From assembly GCA_002432545.1 (NCBI GenBank), contig DJFR01000279.1:5979-21312 (forward strand): a stretch of 15,334 bases of DNA, in the 5' to 3' direction. Positions 9,301-15,334 of the stretch are shown here, piece by piece. Each line of letters opens with the position of its first letter. The stretch's first letter is position 1. A program made the translations under genes and the position numbers. The DNA comes from Flammeovirgaceae bacterium UBA5867 (GTDB taxonomy: Bacteria > Bacteroidota > Bacteroidia > Cytophagales > Cyclobacteriaceae). The notes beneath the pieces were generated by a model, which was not told the DNA's origin, ran no database searches, and saw only the letters and a list, made by a program, of their open reading frames with translations.

Positions 9301-11752
9301 AGGTGATCTTCGTGTCGATGAGGGTGTCGTGATCCAGGGCAGTGAAGCCAATCGATCCATTATATCCGTGGAAGGTGATATGACTTTTCTCGGTGCCGAA
9401 ACCGGTACGCCTGCAGGACAACTATATTCAGTTGTATTTAAAGGCAGCAAAGATCATACACTCACATTGAATCCGGATACCGATCTGAATCTATACCAGC
9501 TTGTGTTAGACTATGGCGATGCACTTACACTTCAGAACAGCGCAGGCAGTGCCGCAACGATACGGCTAGGCAACACCAGCGGTGGCGGACTAACACTGAA
9601 CACCGGGGCTCAGTTGCATCTTGATAAAAATAATCTTGTCCTGTCCGGTAAAGTAGCCATTAACCCGAATGGTGAAACCGGAGTTATAGCAACAAACAAC
9701 AGTGCGATAACAATCAACACCACATCAGCGCTTTCATCCAACATAGCTTTTCACGATGTATACGACAGTCTTACCAATCTGACGCTATCATCTGGCAGCA
9801 CGGGTAAATTTAATTTGCAGAGCCCTGTGAATGTAAAGAACCTGGTTACCCTTACCAAAGGAGAACTGAACAGCTATAGTGGTAATCTTACGTTGGTGTC
9901 TGATAAGAACGGAAGTGCACGTATAGGTCCGCTCCTTGCCGGGGCAAAGATCACCGGACAGATCACGTATCAGCGCTATATGGATGGTGAAGGAAGAATA
10001 TACCGCTATATAGCATCGCCCGTAAAACAAATGAGCGTTGCCGATATACAGAACTATATACCGGTTACCGGTTCGTTCAAAGGACAGAGTACTGGCTCAG
10101 GTATAAATTCGTCCGCTGCTTCCATGTTCAGCTATGATGAACCCGAAGGTGGTTGGCTCAACTTCCCACCGGATGGCGGTTCCAGCGATGATACTTTACG
10201 CATCGGTAAAGGATATTCAATCTTTGTACGTGAAGCAACCAACCCAACTACATGGCAGGTTACCGGCAATCCATACCAGGGTAATTTTGTGTTCGCACTT
10301 ACAGGCGGTACCCTTGGACAAGACAATGGATGGAATTTACTGGGCAATCCGTATCCCGCCCCTATACAATGGACTGGTGTGGCCGATACAAAATGGAGTT
10401 CGTTGCAAAACGTAAGCAACACAGTATATGTACGCGAAAACTTTGGTTCCGAGTATAGATGGCGTGTATGGAACGGTACTACCGGTAATTTAGCGAATGG
10501 TATAATTGCCCCGGGACAATCCTTCTGGGTACAGACCACATCCGCTGCACCGGCACTTACCATTACCGAAAATGCCAAGTATACTTCTGATGGTTCATTC
10601 TATCGTGAAGGAGAAGTTGAATCACTGGAGATCAGCATGAGCAACGGGAAGTGGACTGATGAGACGTATATCCAAACTATACCATCGGCCATCAACAGCT
10701 ATAATAAATATGAAGACGCTCTCAAGCAGAATAATACCTATTTCAATATCGCGTCCCGATCCAGCGACAGTGTAGCGTTGGCCATTAATGCTATAGCTGC
10801 GGATTACTGTCAGAAACGTGTACCACTTATAATTACCAACGCTGCCAAAGGAAATTATACACTGCGCTTTAACGGAATCGACAACCTGGTTGCTAAAGTA
10901 TACCTGGAAGATGCGCTCCTGAAAAAACATATCGATGTATCGGCAGATCCAACCTATAGCTTTGCTATTACCGATGCAGCCGAGTCAAAGGGAACACGTT
11001 TTACCTTGATCCTCGCCAGGCCGGATGTACAACAGCCTGCATCCATTACGTCTTCGTCAGCTTGCGAAAGCAATGCTATTATTACACTGAATGGTACGCA
11101 GGCAGGTGTTGGCTACCAGGCTTTTATCGAGGGAAAACCGGTTTCAGCCAGACGGGTTTCCGAAGGTGAAACGCTGCAGCTTGAAGCGGATTACGCGCAA
11201 CTACACAGCGGTATATTTGATGTAGCCATACAAGCCGGCTATGGCAGTGGTGACTGTCCTACAACTACATTGTCCAGTAAAGTTACCGTTACCATAGACT
11301 CGTTGACAACGCCACATGTCGCATCAGCTTCCGGAAAAATATTTACCGAACATCGCGAAGGACAACGCTATCAATGGTACCGGGATGAAGAACTCCTGGC
11401 GAATGAGACAGCGGCCGAAATTATACCGGCAACGGATGGCAATTATAGCGTAGCCGTAACAAACGGTAGCTGCTTCCGGATGTCGAATATACTTGCTTAT
11501 GCAGCAGGAGAATTTTCTATTGAGAAACTCGCGACTGTTTCGCCCAATCCGTTCACCGATAAACTGATCATCACATTACAGGTTCCGGCTGCGAGAACAA
11601 TCTCCATTTCCAACATGATCGGCCGGGTTATTCTTGAGAAGACATTAACAGAAGCGGATCAAAACGTAACGCTGGACCTGACGGATATAGCACAAGGCAC
11701 CTATATCCTGTCCATTGGTGAAGCTAAATATAAAGTGATTAAGAAAACGTAG
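6365..11752 (+). CDS. Large T9SS-secreted multidomain alpha/beta-hydrolase (esterase-like) with Ig, FnIII, PA14 and sorting domain
   Basis: This 1795-residue exported protein starts with a signal peptide (hydrophobic core about 10-25, cleavage TLA|QT). Residues about 30-305 form an alpha/beta-hydrolase resembling PHB-depolymerase/feruloyl-esterase-type carboxylesterases: HGAGES (100-105), nucleophile elbow GLSNG with Ser205, Asp255 in GGTD, and His287 in LGHNTW, giving a plausible complete triad. Then come Ig-like repeats (about 310-392 and 393-487), two FnIII domains (about 489-590 and 592-678), a PA14 domain (about 683-815, with SDDGSRVFIDG), and a long beta-rich adhesin-like region from about 839 typical of Bacteroidota surface proteins. 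A further Ig-like part (about 1558-1715) precedes a type A T9SS sorting domain (about 1720-1795: SPNPF, SNMIGR, GTYILSI). PA14 and FnIII suggest binding of glycans or polymers, so a cell-surface polymer or ester-side-chain hydrolase is likely; the substrate is not known. An in-frame TAG at 6359-6361 fixes the start. Confidence 0.93.
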   Translation: MSLRKSSKYTLSAILLLTTTFTTLAQTVIHYDSGYTLRNNQLGHYYKMANFSNEALFREYTYWKSTGAAVNEFLNFRVLFPTGYNKNDASKKYPLIVMLHGAGESGRSWEGHYNYGPEDPQFDNNSTSTAYPGPSHVAAVLRNPSDHRAFPGIVIIPQVSHSGAWQNGWEDGALGNNMRMTIGIIEHFIQDYQVDRDRIAIHGLSNGAKGVWDAAAKRPDLFAAILPMSGVGSNYEAMSDILVTMPIWLFQGGTDTNPKPQASQDFVDVLKSKGAAPIYTLYPTLGHNTWTTAYAETDFFSWILSQNKKNIYVFGSQTELCANSSIKLGFSDGFLAYQWTFNGTDIPGATSRFYTLNQAGTYTVRFKRSETEWDESFPTVITPKEASTYKPVLANNGTRIIPIDFNGTKNDTLRLIAPEGFPEYHWYKNGVAFDTTVSNTKVAYFLTGSGTVGTTAQAGDYTVSVKENSGCESLVSDAITVSYTSPHVGPNAPTLAAGGITATSESETNLQWTDNSDNEEYFEIWRNRANVNGYSSEPYRLIATVPGNTTTYHDTGLRPSARYFYRVRSAGAGDGKFATTEVYITMPSDTTKPAPPANLTVTDVQDTQISITWDASSDDDLVSGYEVYLGSTRVTTVDATTYTFSNLTPNTKYFINVRAVDTRGNFSDFPGEAIAVTTLNPQNGLTYYYYEPLNVPTDFTLATFFSTAQTPVKQGVVNNFDISVRNRDIKFVFAFEGYIEINQPGNYIFYSRSDDGSRVFIDGVLQIDNDALHDGPVEKNKTVSFATAGKYPIRVEYFYANSLLQTLAVTYDPPGTGTGLGKQVIPDSLLFRTSATPVTYYCKATGDLHLLSTWGTSANGEGTAPVSFASAYEYFHIRNRTGDVAITAPWNVAGAGSKIIVESGVTLNINEAITGTIDADDNTVININHDSIPAFGTLGATSTVNFNANGMVPNSVYGNLNLTTASTTKTLPLSSIAVKGDLRVDEGVVIQGSEANRSIISVEGDMTFLGAETGTPAGQLYSVVFKGSKDHTLTLNPDTDLNLYQLVLDYGDALTLQNSAGSAATIRLGNTSGGGLTLNTGAQLHLDKNNLVLSGKVAINPNGETGVIATNNSAITINTTSALSSNIAFHDVYDSLTNLTLSSGSTGKFNLQSPVNVKNLVTLTKGELNSYSGNLTLVSDKNGSARIGPLLAGAKITGQITYQRYMDGEGRIYRYIASPVKQMSVADIQNYIPVTGSFKGQSTGSGINSSAASMFSYDEPEGGWLNFPPDGGSSDDTLRIGKGYSIFVREATNPTTWQVTGNPYQGNFVFALTGGTLGQDNGWNLLGNPYPAPIQWTGVADTKWSSLQNVSNTVYVRENFGSEYRWRVWNGTTGNLANGIIAPGQSFWVQTTSAAPALTITENAKYTSDGSFYREGEVESLEISMSNGKWTDETYIQTIPSAINSYNKYEDALKQNNTYFNIASRSSDSVALAINAIAADYCQKRVPLIITNAAKGNYTLRFNGIDNLVAKVYLEDALLKKHIDVSADPTYSFAITDAAESKGTRFTLILARPDVQQPASITSSSACESNAIITLNGTQAGVGYQAFIEGKPVSARRVSEGETLQLEADYAQLHSGIFDVAIQAGYGSGDCPTTTLSSKVTVTIDSLTTPHVASASGKIFTEHREGQRYQWYRDEELLANETAAEIIPATDGNYSVAVTNGSCFRMSNILAYAAGEFSIEKLATVSPNPFTDKLIITLQVPAARTISISNMIGRVILEKTLTEADQNVTLDLTDIAQGTYILSIGEAKYKVIKKT

Positions 11753-11762
11753 TAGACACGCA

Positions 11763-12587
11763 TCAATGGCTGAACCGTATGGCATATATATTCGGCCAGA
11801 ACTTACCGGTAACATAAACATTACCGGTCGCTGAATCAAACGCGATTCCGTTCAACTCAAGTGCGTGCTTATTTTGCGAACGGGCATTACGCGTTAACGC
11901 AGAAAGATCAAGACGACCCTGCACCTTACCGGTGGCAGGGTCTATCTTTATAATATAGTTGGTAGTATATACGTTGGCGTAAATATAGCCGTTGATGTAT
12001 TCCAGTTCATTCACATTCTTCACGGGGCCATTACCATCCTGTACGAGCAATGTCTTTACAGGTTTCAGCGAAACAGAATCAAGGTATAGAATCTTATCTG
12101 TTCCATCGCTCATAATTAAATGTGTTCCATCGGTTGTCATCCCCCAGCCTTCTTTTCCCGGCAACGGAAACTCGCCTGTCTTTTTAAAAGTTTTTGCATT
12201 ATAGATATAGCCGACCTTTGCTTCGTAGGTTAACTGATACAGCTTGTTATTGAGAAACGTTATTCCCTCGCCAAATATAGCACGGTTAATTTCAACTTTC
12301 GGATCGATCTTTCCGGTTTGCAGATCAACGACACCGACAACCGAGCGTGTATTTTCCATTTCCAGTGGCGACCCTGTACTTTCATATAGCTTGCCGTTGT
12401 GCATCAGAAATCCTTCGGTAAATGCCGTTGTATCATGTGCGTGCGTAGCGACAACATCGAAAGTGATAGACTGTATCGTGTTGGTAGCGGGAGTCTTTTG
12501 AGCGGATTCCTTCTTCTCTGAATTACAGGAAACTAATTGTGATACCAGTACAAGAACCGGGAGTAAACCAAGACGATAAGTTTTCAA
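11763..12587 (-). CDS. Glutaminyl-peptide cyclotransferase (glutamine cyclotransferase), lipoprotein
   Basis: This 274-residue protein matches the plant/bacterial-type glutamine cyclotransferase family (Glu_cyclase_2, five-bladed propeller). That family converts N-terminal Gln of peptides to pyroglutamate with release of ammonia. The family marks are all present: AFTEGF (55-60, Glu58), GEG (106-108), EGWG (146-149), SDGT (160-163), NELE (193-196) and TGKFWP (260-265). The N-terminus is a lipoprotein signal with lipobox LVSC (Cys21) followed by a Ser/Glu/Lys/Thr linker, so it should be anchored in the envelope. It lies 64 bases after the response regulator on the same strand and has its own candidate promoter, so it may be co-transcribed or independent. 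Its 3' end faces the large secreted gene with only a 10-base gap and no visible terminator. Likely substrates are exported proteins whose mature N-terminus is Gln (inference). Confidence 0.94.
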   Translation of the reverse strand: MKTYRLGLLPVLVLVSQLVSCNSEKKESAQKTPATNTIQSITFDVVATHAHDTTAFTEGFLMHNGKLYESTGSPLEMENTRSVVGVVDLQTGKIDPKVEINRAIFGEGITFLNNKLYQLTYEAKVGYIYNAKTFKKTGEFPLPGKEGWGMTTDGTHLIMSDGTDKILYLDSVSLKPVKTLLVQDGNGPVKNVNELEYINGYIYANVYTTNYIIKIDPATGKVQGRLDLSALTRNARSQNKHALELNGIAFDSATGNVYVTGKFWPNIYAIRFSH

Positions 12588-12612
12588 AGCGATGCGATTT
12601 TAGAATTCAGCC

Positions 12613-12644
12613 CGAAGGTACATAATCCTGCGCACTTTGACGAA
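12613..12644 (-). promoter_or_regulatory. Candidate promoter for the glutaminyl cyclase gene
   Basis: Read on the minus strand, TACCTTCG (12620 to 12613) matches TAnnTTTG with one change. TTCG (12644 to 12641) lies exactly 20 bases upstream as a -33 TTTG-like box with one change. The start of transcription would be near 12606, about 18 bases before the ATG. The site suggests independent expression of the cyclase, although read-through from the kinase/regulator pair is also possible because no terminator lies between. Confidence 0.45.
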
Positions 12645-12651
12645 CCCGTCA

Positions 12652-13353
12652 CTATCCCTGCATATCCTTCAAAATATAGCCTACACCGCGGATGTTCTCG
12701 ATCCTGAGTGCACTATCGCTTTTCAGGTATTTGCGCAGGCGCGAAACGAATACATCCATGCTGCGGGCTACAAAGAATCCATCGTCTTCCCAGATAGACT
12801 TCAGAAAAACATCGCGCTCCATGAGCTTGCCTGTATGTCGGAAGAAAAGCGAAAGCAGCTTGCATTCCTTATACGTCAGGCGTGTAGTGTTACCGTTGGC
12901 ATGCAGCAATAGGTTATGAACATCCAGCGTTGAGTTGCCGGCCTTCAATACCAGCGAACGATCTGCCGGCACACCATTTCCGGACGCACGTTTCAGGATA
13001 GCTTCCAACCTATATTTGAATTCCTGGATGCTGAACGGTTTACAGACATAGTCATCCGCACCAATCTCAAATCCACGAATGCGATCTTCCAATTGATTCT
13101 TTGCCGTAAGAAACACAATGGGAATGCGCTGATTATACTTTCGTACTTCGGTGGCCAGATCAAAGCCATCCTTCTCCGGCAGCATGATATCAAAAATACA
13201 CAAGTCAAACGGGTGACTATAAAAAGCAGAAAGTCCTTTCTCACCACTGGTATATAAATGCACGTTCCAGCCGTGCGCATCGAGTGTGTCTTTAATGAGA
13301 AAGCCGAGACTCTCATCATCTTCCACCAACATGATCTGTGTGCGTTCGTTCAT
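12652..13353 (-). CDS. OmpR-family response regulator (RprY-like)
   Basis: This 233-residue protein has a receiver domain (about 5-120) and a winged-helix DNA-binding domain (about 133-230). The acidic pocket is Glu11-Asp12-Asp13, the phosphoacceptor Asp55 in FDIMLPEKDG, the switch Thr83 and the conserved Lys105 in VCKPF. The output domain shows LTYKECKLL, the wing-helix signature ARSMDVFVSRLRKYL (196-210) and the C-terminal hairpin IRGVGYIL. The SMDVF..RLRKYL pattern resembles RprY-type regulators of Bacteroidota, but orthology is not established. Its start overlaps the kinase stop as ATGA (13350-13353), which fixes the start and implies translational coupling with its cognate sensor. It probably binds direct repeats such as those at 14623-14660 upstream of the pair. 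Confidence 0.96.
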   Translation of the reverse strand: MNERTQIMLVEDDESLGFLIKDTLDAHGWNVHLYTSGEKGLSAFYSHPFDLCIFDIMLPEKDGFDLATEVRKYNQRIPIVFLTAKNQLEDRIRGFEIGADDYVCKPFSIQEFKYRLEAILKRASGNGVPADRSLVLKAGNSTLDVHNLLLHANGNTTRLTYKECKLLSLFFRHTGKLMERDVFLKSIWEDDGFFVARSMDVFVSRLRKYLKSDSALRIENIRGVGYILKDMQG

Positions 13354-14573
13354 GCTTTGGGGAGTATAATTTTTACTGCAGTTCCCTTGTTCAGTTCACT
13401 CAGCAGATTTACTTCACCGCGGTGTGCCTGAATAACATGCCTGACAAAACTGAGGCCGAGGCCAAATCCTTTTACCGTATGCACATTTCCCGAGCTTACG
13501 CGAAAGAATTTCTCAAACACTTTCTGCCGTAAATGCGGAGCTATACCTATACCATGATCGATCACATCGATCTCAAGCTGGTTGCCATGATCACGTGTAC
13601 GAATTACAATCCGCGGGCTCTGCAAGGAATATTTCTCTGCATTGTCAATCACGTTTGTAATGGCCTGCAGCAACAAATCTTTGTCACCAAGTATAGATGC
13701 GTTGGTGGCATTGAACTCGAGTTGCAGCGAACCGTTACGTTGCTGTACTTTTAATTGAAAGGCTTCTGCGCAATCTTCAATAAGACGATGTACATCCATC
13801 GTTTCCTGTACAGGGCTCTTCAGGTACTCCACCGAGGCTCCGCTTAGTACCTGATCAATCTTCTGACGAAGTCTTTCATTTTCTTTTAAAAGTATATTTA
13901 TATATACCTGCGATGCCTGGTCAGGAACTTTGTTTTGAAGAATTTCACCGGCTATACGGATGTTGGTTACCGGTGTCTTAAACTCGTGTGTCATGTTATT
14001 AATAAAGTCGTTCTTCAGCTCGGCAAACTTTTGTTCGCGTAATAGTGATGCTATGGCATAGGCGAAGAAACCCATCATCAGCAACAGCATAATGGTTGAG
14101 AAGATCCAGATGTCCAATTGCGCGGCTACATAACTTTGCTTGCCCGGAAAATATACTGCAAAGTTTCGTTCGGCAAGGCTACGTTTATGCTCTGCGGCTT
14201 CCGCAGCAAGTCTTCGTGTAGCTTCTACATAATTGCCATATACCAGCGTATCATCAGCGGCATTGTAAACGCCAAGCTCATAATCAATCATGAGACTGCG
14301 CCTGGAGAATTCTTTTCGAATGAGACTGTCCAGCATTGCATCGTTCAGTGAGGCGTTGGTGGCAACAAAAAAGAAACTTGATGACATCTTTTTGACTTCC
14401 GCATCTTTTGAGACCGAGTCAGCCACCTTGCGAAGCGCTACCTGGACACTGTGATCGAACTGTCGCTCGGCAACGTCAAACGCTCTTCGAAACCAGTATA
14501 TCTGCACGACCAGCAAACATACCAGCACCAGCGTACCGAGAAGAATAATTCTGCGAAGATGTTTACTTTTCAT
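13350..14573 (-). CDS. Membrane sensor histidine kinase (RprX-like)
   Basis: This 407-residue inner-membrane kinase has a first membrane segment at about 9-27, a periplasmic region of about 125 residues (28-154) and a second membrane segment at about 155-178. A HisKA domain follows with phosphoacceptor His196 in NMTHEFKTPVTNI, then a HATPase_c domain: N box TNVIDNAEKYS (306-316), G1 DHGIGI (339-344), F box FEKFF (353-357) and G2 GFGLGL (369-374). The periplasmic domain, opened by IYWFRRAFDVAERQFD just after the first membrane segment, is the type found in RprX-like Bacteroidota sensors; the signal is unknown. It should phosphorylate the regulator whose start overlaps its stop by 4 bases. The start is the first ATG after an in-frame TAG two codons upstream, and it is divergent from the DUF2723 gene. 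Confidence 0.96.
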   Translation of the reverse strand: MKSKHLRRIILLGTLVLVCLLVVQIYWFRRAFDVAERQFDHSVQVALRKVADSVSKDAEVKKMSSSFFFVATNASLNDAMLDSLIRKEFSRRSLMIDYELGVYNAADDTLVYGNYVEATRRLAAEAAEHKRSLAERNFAVYFPGKQSYVAAQLDIWIFSTIMLLLMMGFFAYAIASLLREQKFAELKNDFINNMTHEFKTPVTNIRIAGEILQNKVPDQASQVYINILLKENERLRQKIDQVLSGASVEYLKSPVQETMDVHRLIEDCAEAFQLKVQQRNGSLQLEFNATNASILGDKDLLLQAITNVIDNAEKYSLQSPRIVIRTRDHGNQLEIDVIDHGIGIAPHLRQKVFEKFFRVSSGNVHTVKGFGLGLSFVRHVIQAHRGEVNLLSELNKGTAVKIILPKA

Positions 14574-14597
14574 TAACTAAAAATAACAGTTTACGAG

Positions 14598-14605
14598 CGA
14601 ACCTA
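14598..14605 (-). promoter_or_regulatory. Candidate -7 box for the kinase/regulator operon
   Basis: On the minus strand TAGGTTCG (14605 to 14598) matches TAnnTTTG with one change and lies 25 bases upstream of the kinase ATG, so the leader would be short. There is no good TTTG at -33. The first TTAACAC repeat (14623-14629) sits there instead, as would be expected of a promoter that needs an activator. Confidence 0.4.
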
Positions 14606-14622
14606 TAGCAACTTTTAGATTT

Positions 14623-14660
14623 TTAACACTGCATTAACACTTCTTTACAGTCCTTAACCT
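14623..14660 (+). promoter_or_regulatory. Phased direct repeats, probable OmpR/PhoB-family regulator binding site
   Basis: TTAACAC occurs at 14623-14629 and 14634-14640, followed by TTTACAG at 14644-14650 and TTAACCT at 14654-14660. The starts are 11, 10 and 10 bases apart, about one helical turn each. Direct hexamer or heptamer repeats at this spacing, including TTAACA itself in Bacillus PhoP boxes, are the usual target of OmpR/PhoB-family dimers. The site lies between the divergent kinase and DUF2723 genes, so the regulator encoded next door is the likely ligand (inference). Confidence 0.5.
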
Positions 14661-14702
14661 TGCGCAACAGTACCCGGTAGTAGCATTGCAGAAAAAAGAA
14701 AT

Positions 14703-15334
14703 ATGCTTTTCTCCCGAAAGGATTACCTGTTCTTCGCTGCAGCACTGCTACTGATCATGACAGCTTTCCTGTGCATGGCGCTGGATTCATCAGCCAATGG
14801 CTTTGGTATACTTACCCGCACCCTGGCTCCTCCAGTATTACTGGCCGGTCTGCTCCTTCCGGTTCCGGTCATTCTGGGTTTCGAATACATTACACCCAAA
14901 GTTTTATATACCGGCTTTCGTAGTAATATGTTTAAACACACCGGTGCGTTTCTCGTTTTTATTGTCTCTCTGGTAACCTATCTTACTACACTCGAACCTA
15001 CGGCAAGTCTTTGGGACTGCTCCGAGTTTATTGCAGCGGCCTATAAATTGCAGGTGCCACATACACCGGGTACACCACTCTCCTTACTCATCGGTCGTAT
15101 ATTTAGTATGATTGCCGGTGGTGATGTAACGCGTGTAGCCCTTGCGTTGAATTCGATGAGTGCCCTGTTTTCTGCATTGACTATAAGCCTGGTGTATTAT
15201 ATAATTTTTGATATGACACGTGCGGTCACGGGACAATCAACGAAACATGCATTGCGGGTGGCCGCGGCATCTGCCACGGGCGGAAGTTTGTGCCTTGCTT
15301 TCAGCGATACATTCTGGTTTTCAGCGGTGGAAGC
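14703..15334 (+). CDS. DUF2723 (TMEM260-like) polytopic membrane protein, N-terminal part only
   Basis: The frame starts at the ATG at 14703 and runs open to the window edge (210 complete codons), so the C-terminal part lies outside. Residues about 76-210 match the start of DUF2723 proteins: a membrane helix (about 82-97), then LEPTASLWDCSEFIAAAYKL (97-116) with acidic residues Asp105 and Glu108, VPHTPGTPLSLLIGRIFS (118-135) and further hydrophobic segments. DUF2723 is related to TMEM260, described as a protein O-mannosyltransferase, and in Bacteroidota members are large membrane proteins of presumed glycosyltransferase type. Residues 1-75 are an extra stretch with two hydrophobic segments (about 8-27 and 41-60) not usual at the front of this family. 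If real, the start at 14703 stands; otherwise Met76 (14928) is an alternative. The gene is divergent from the kinase and shares its repeat-bearing spacer. Confidence 0.9.
   Translation, partial: MLFSRKDYLFFAAALLLIMTAFLCMALDSSANGFGILTRTLAPPVLLAGLLLPVPVILGFEYITPKVLYTGFRSNMFKHTGAFLVFIVSLVTYLTTLEPTASLWDCSEFIAAAYKLQVPHTPGTPLSLLIGRIFSMIAGGDVTRVALALNSMSALFSALTISLVYYIIFDMTRAVTGQSTKHALRVAAASATGGSLCLAFSDTFWFSAVE

Noticed and set aside
11803..11828. Perfect inverted repeat ACCGGTAA / TTACCGGT with 8-base loop near the 3' end of the cyclase gene, possibly a terminator for the convergent gene
   Set aside because: It lies inside the cyclase coding sequence, has no T-run on either strand, and is explained by the encoded Thr-Gly repeats (TGN...TGK).
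12637..12912. 91-codon plus-strand frame opposite the response regulator gene
   Set aside because: It is antisense to a fully supported regulator and shows no recognisable motifs; it is a by-product of codon bias.
14723..14941. 72-codon minus-strand frame upstream of the kinase
   Set aside because: It is antisense to the DUF2723 N-terminal region, whose plus-strand frame gives a sensible membrane protein; the minus-strand product is Arg/Ser/Pro-rich without motifs.

Overview
The window looks like chromosomal DNA of a Bacteroidota bacterium, most likely a Cytophagales-type relative. The grounds are a type IX secretion (T9SS) C-terminal sorting domain, a CarboxypepD_reg-like/plug outer-membrane beta-barrel protein with the family's Gly/Arg-rich tract, a RprX/RprY-like two-component pair, a DUF2723 membrane protein, and promoter-like sites of the Bacteroidota type (TTTG, about 19-20 nt, TAnnTTTG). 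Base composition is moderate and even. There are no tRNA or rRNA genes, no CRISPR array, no insertion sequence and no phage genes. No species is assigned.

Layout. Minus-strand positions 1-2609 hold a TonB-receptor-like barrel protein whose C-terminus lies outside the window. A 347-base divergent spacer follows, with a good promoter and a short Cys/Ser/His-rich upstream ORF overlapping the start of a 974-residue Snf2-family ATPase (2957-5881, plus). That gene ends at a clear intrinsic terminator. A 483-base spacer follows with a striking imperfect palindrome of the CGCAGATTT type and a second, weaker repeat-like segment. Next is a 1795-residue secreted protein (6365-11752, plus): an N-terminal alpha/beta-hydrolase (esterase) followed by Ig-like, FnIII, PA14 and adhesin-like modules and a T9SS sorting domain.

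Convergent to it, 10 bases away, is a minus-strand cluster. Read in transcription order it holds a sensor histidine kinase, an OmpR-family response regulator (ATGA overlap) and, after a 64-base gap with its own candidate promoter, a lipoprotein glutaminyl-peptide cyclotransferase. Divergent from the kinase is the start of a DUF2723 (TMEM260-like, putative protein O-mannosyltransferase class) membrane protein, which runs off the right edge.

How the genes may work together. Most are envelope genes: outer-membrane import or barrel, T9SS-exported hydrolase, envelope pyroglutamate-forming enzyme, envelope-sensing kinase/regulator and a polytopic glycosyltransferase-like protein. Many T9SS cargo proteins and periplasmic proteins of Bacteroidota begin with Gln after signal cleavage, and the large esterase here would too (cleavage ...TLA|QT), so a nearby glutaminyl cyclase is functionally coherent; that link is inference. 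The most interesting regulatory structure is a set of four TTAACA-like repeats phased at 10-11 bp in the kinase/DUF2723 divergent spacer. It is the arrangement expected of an OmpR/PhoB-family binding site, suggesting that the regulator controls its own operon and the DUF2723 gene.
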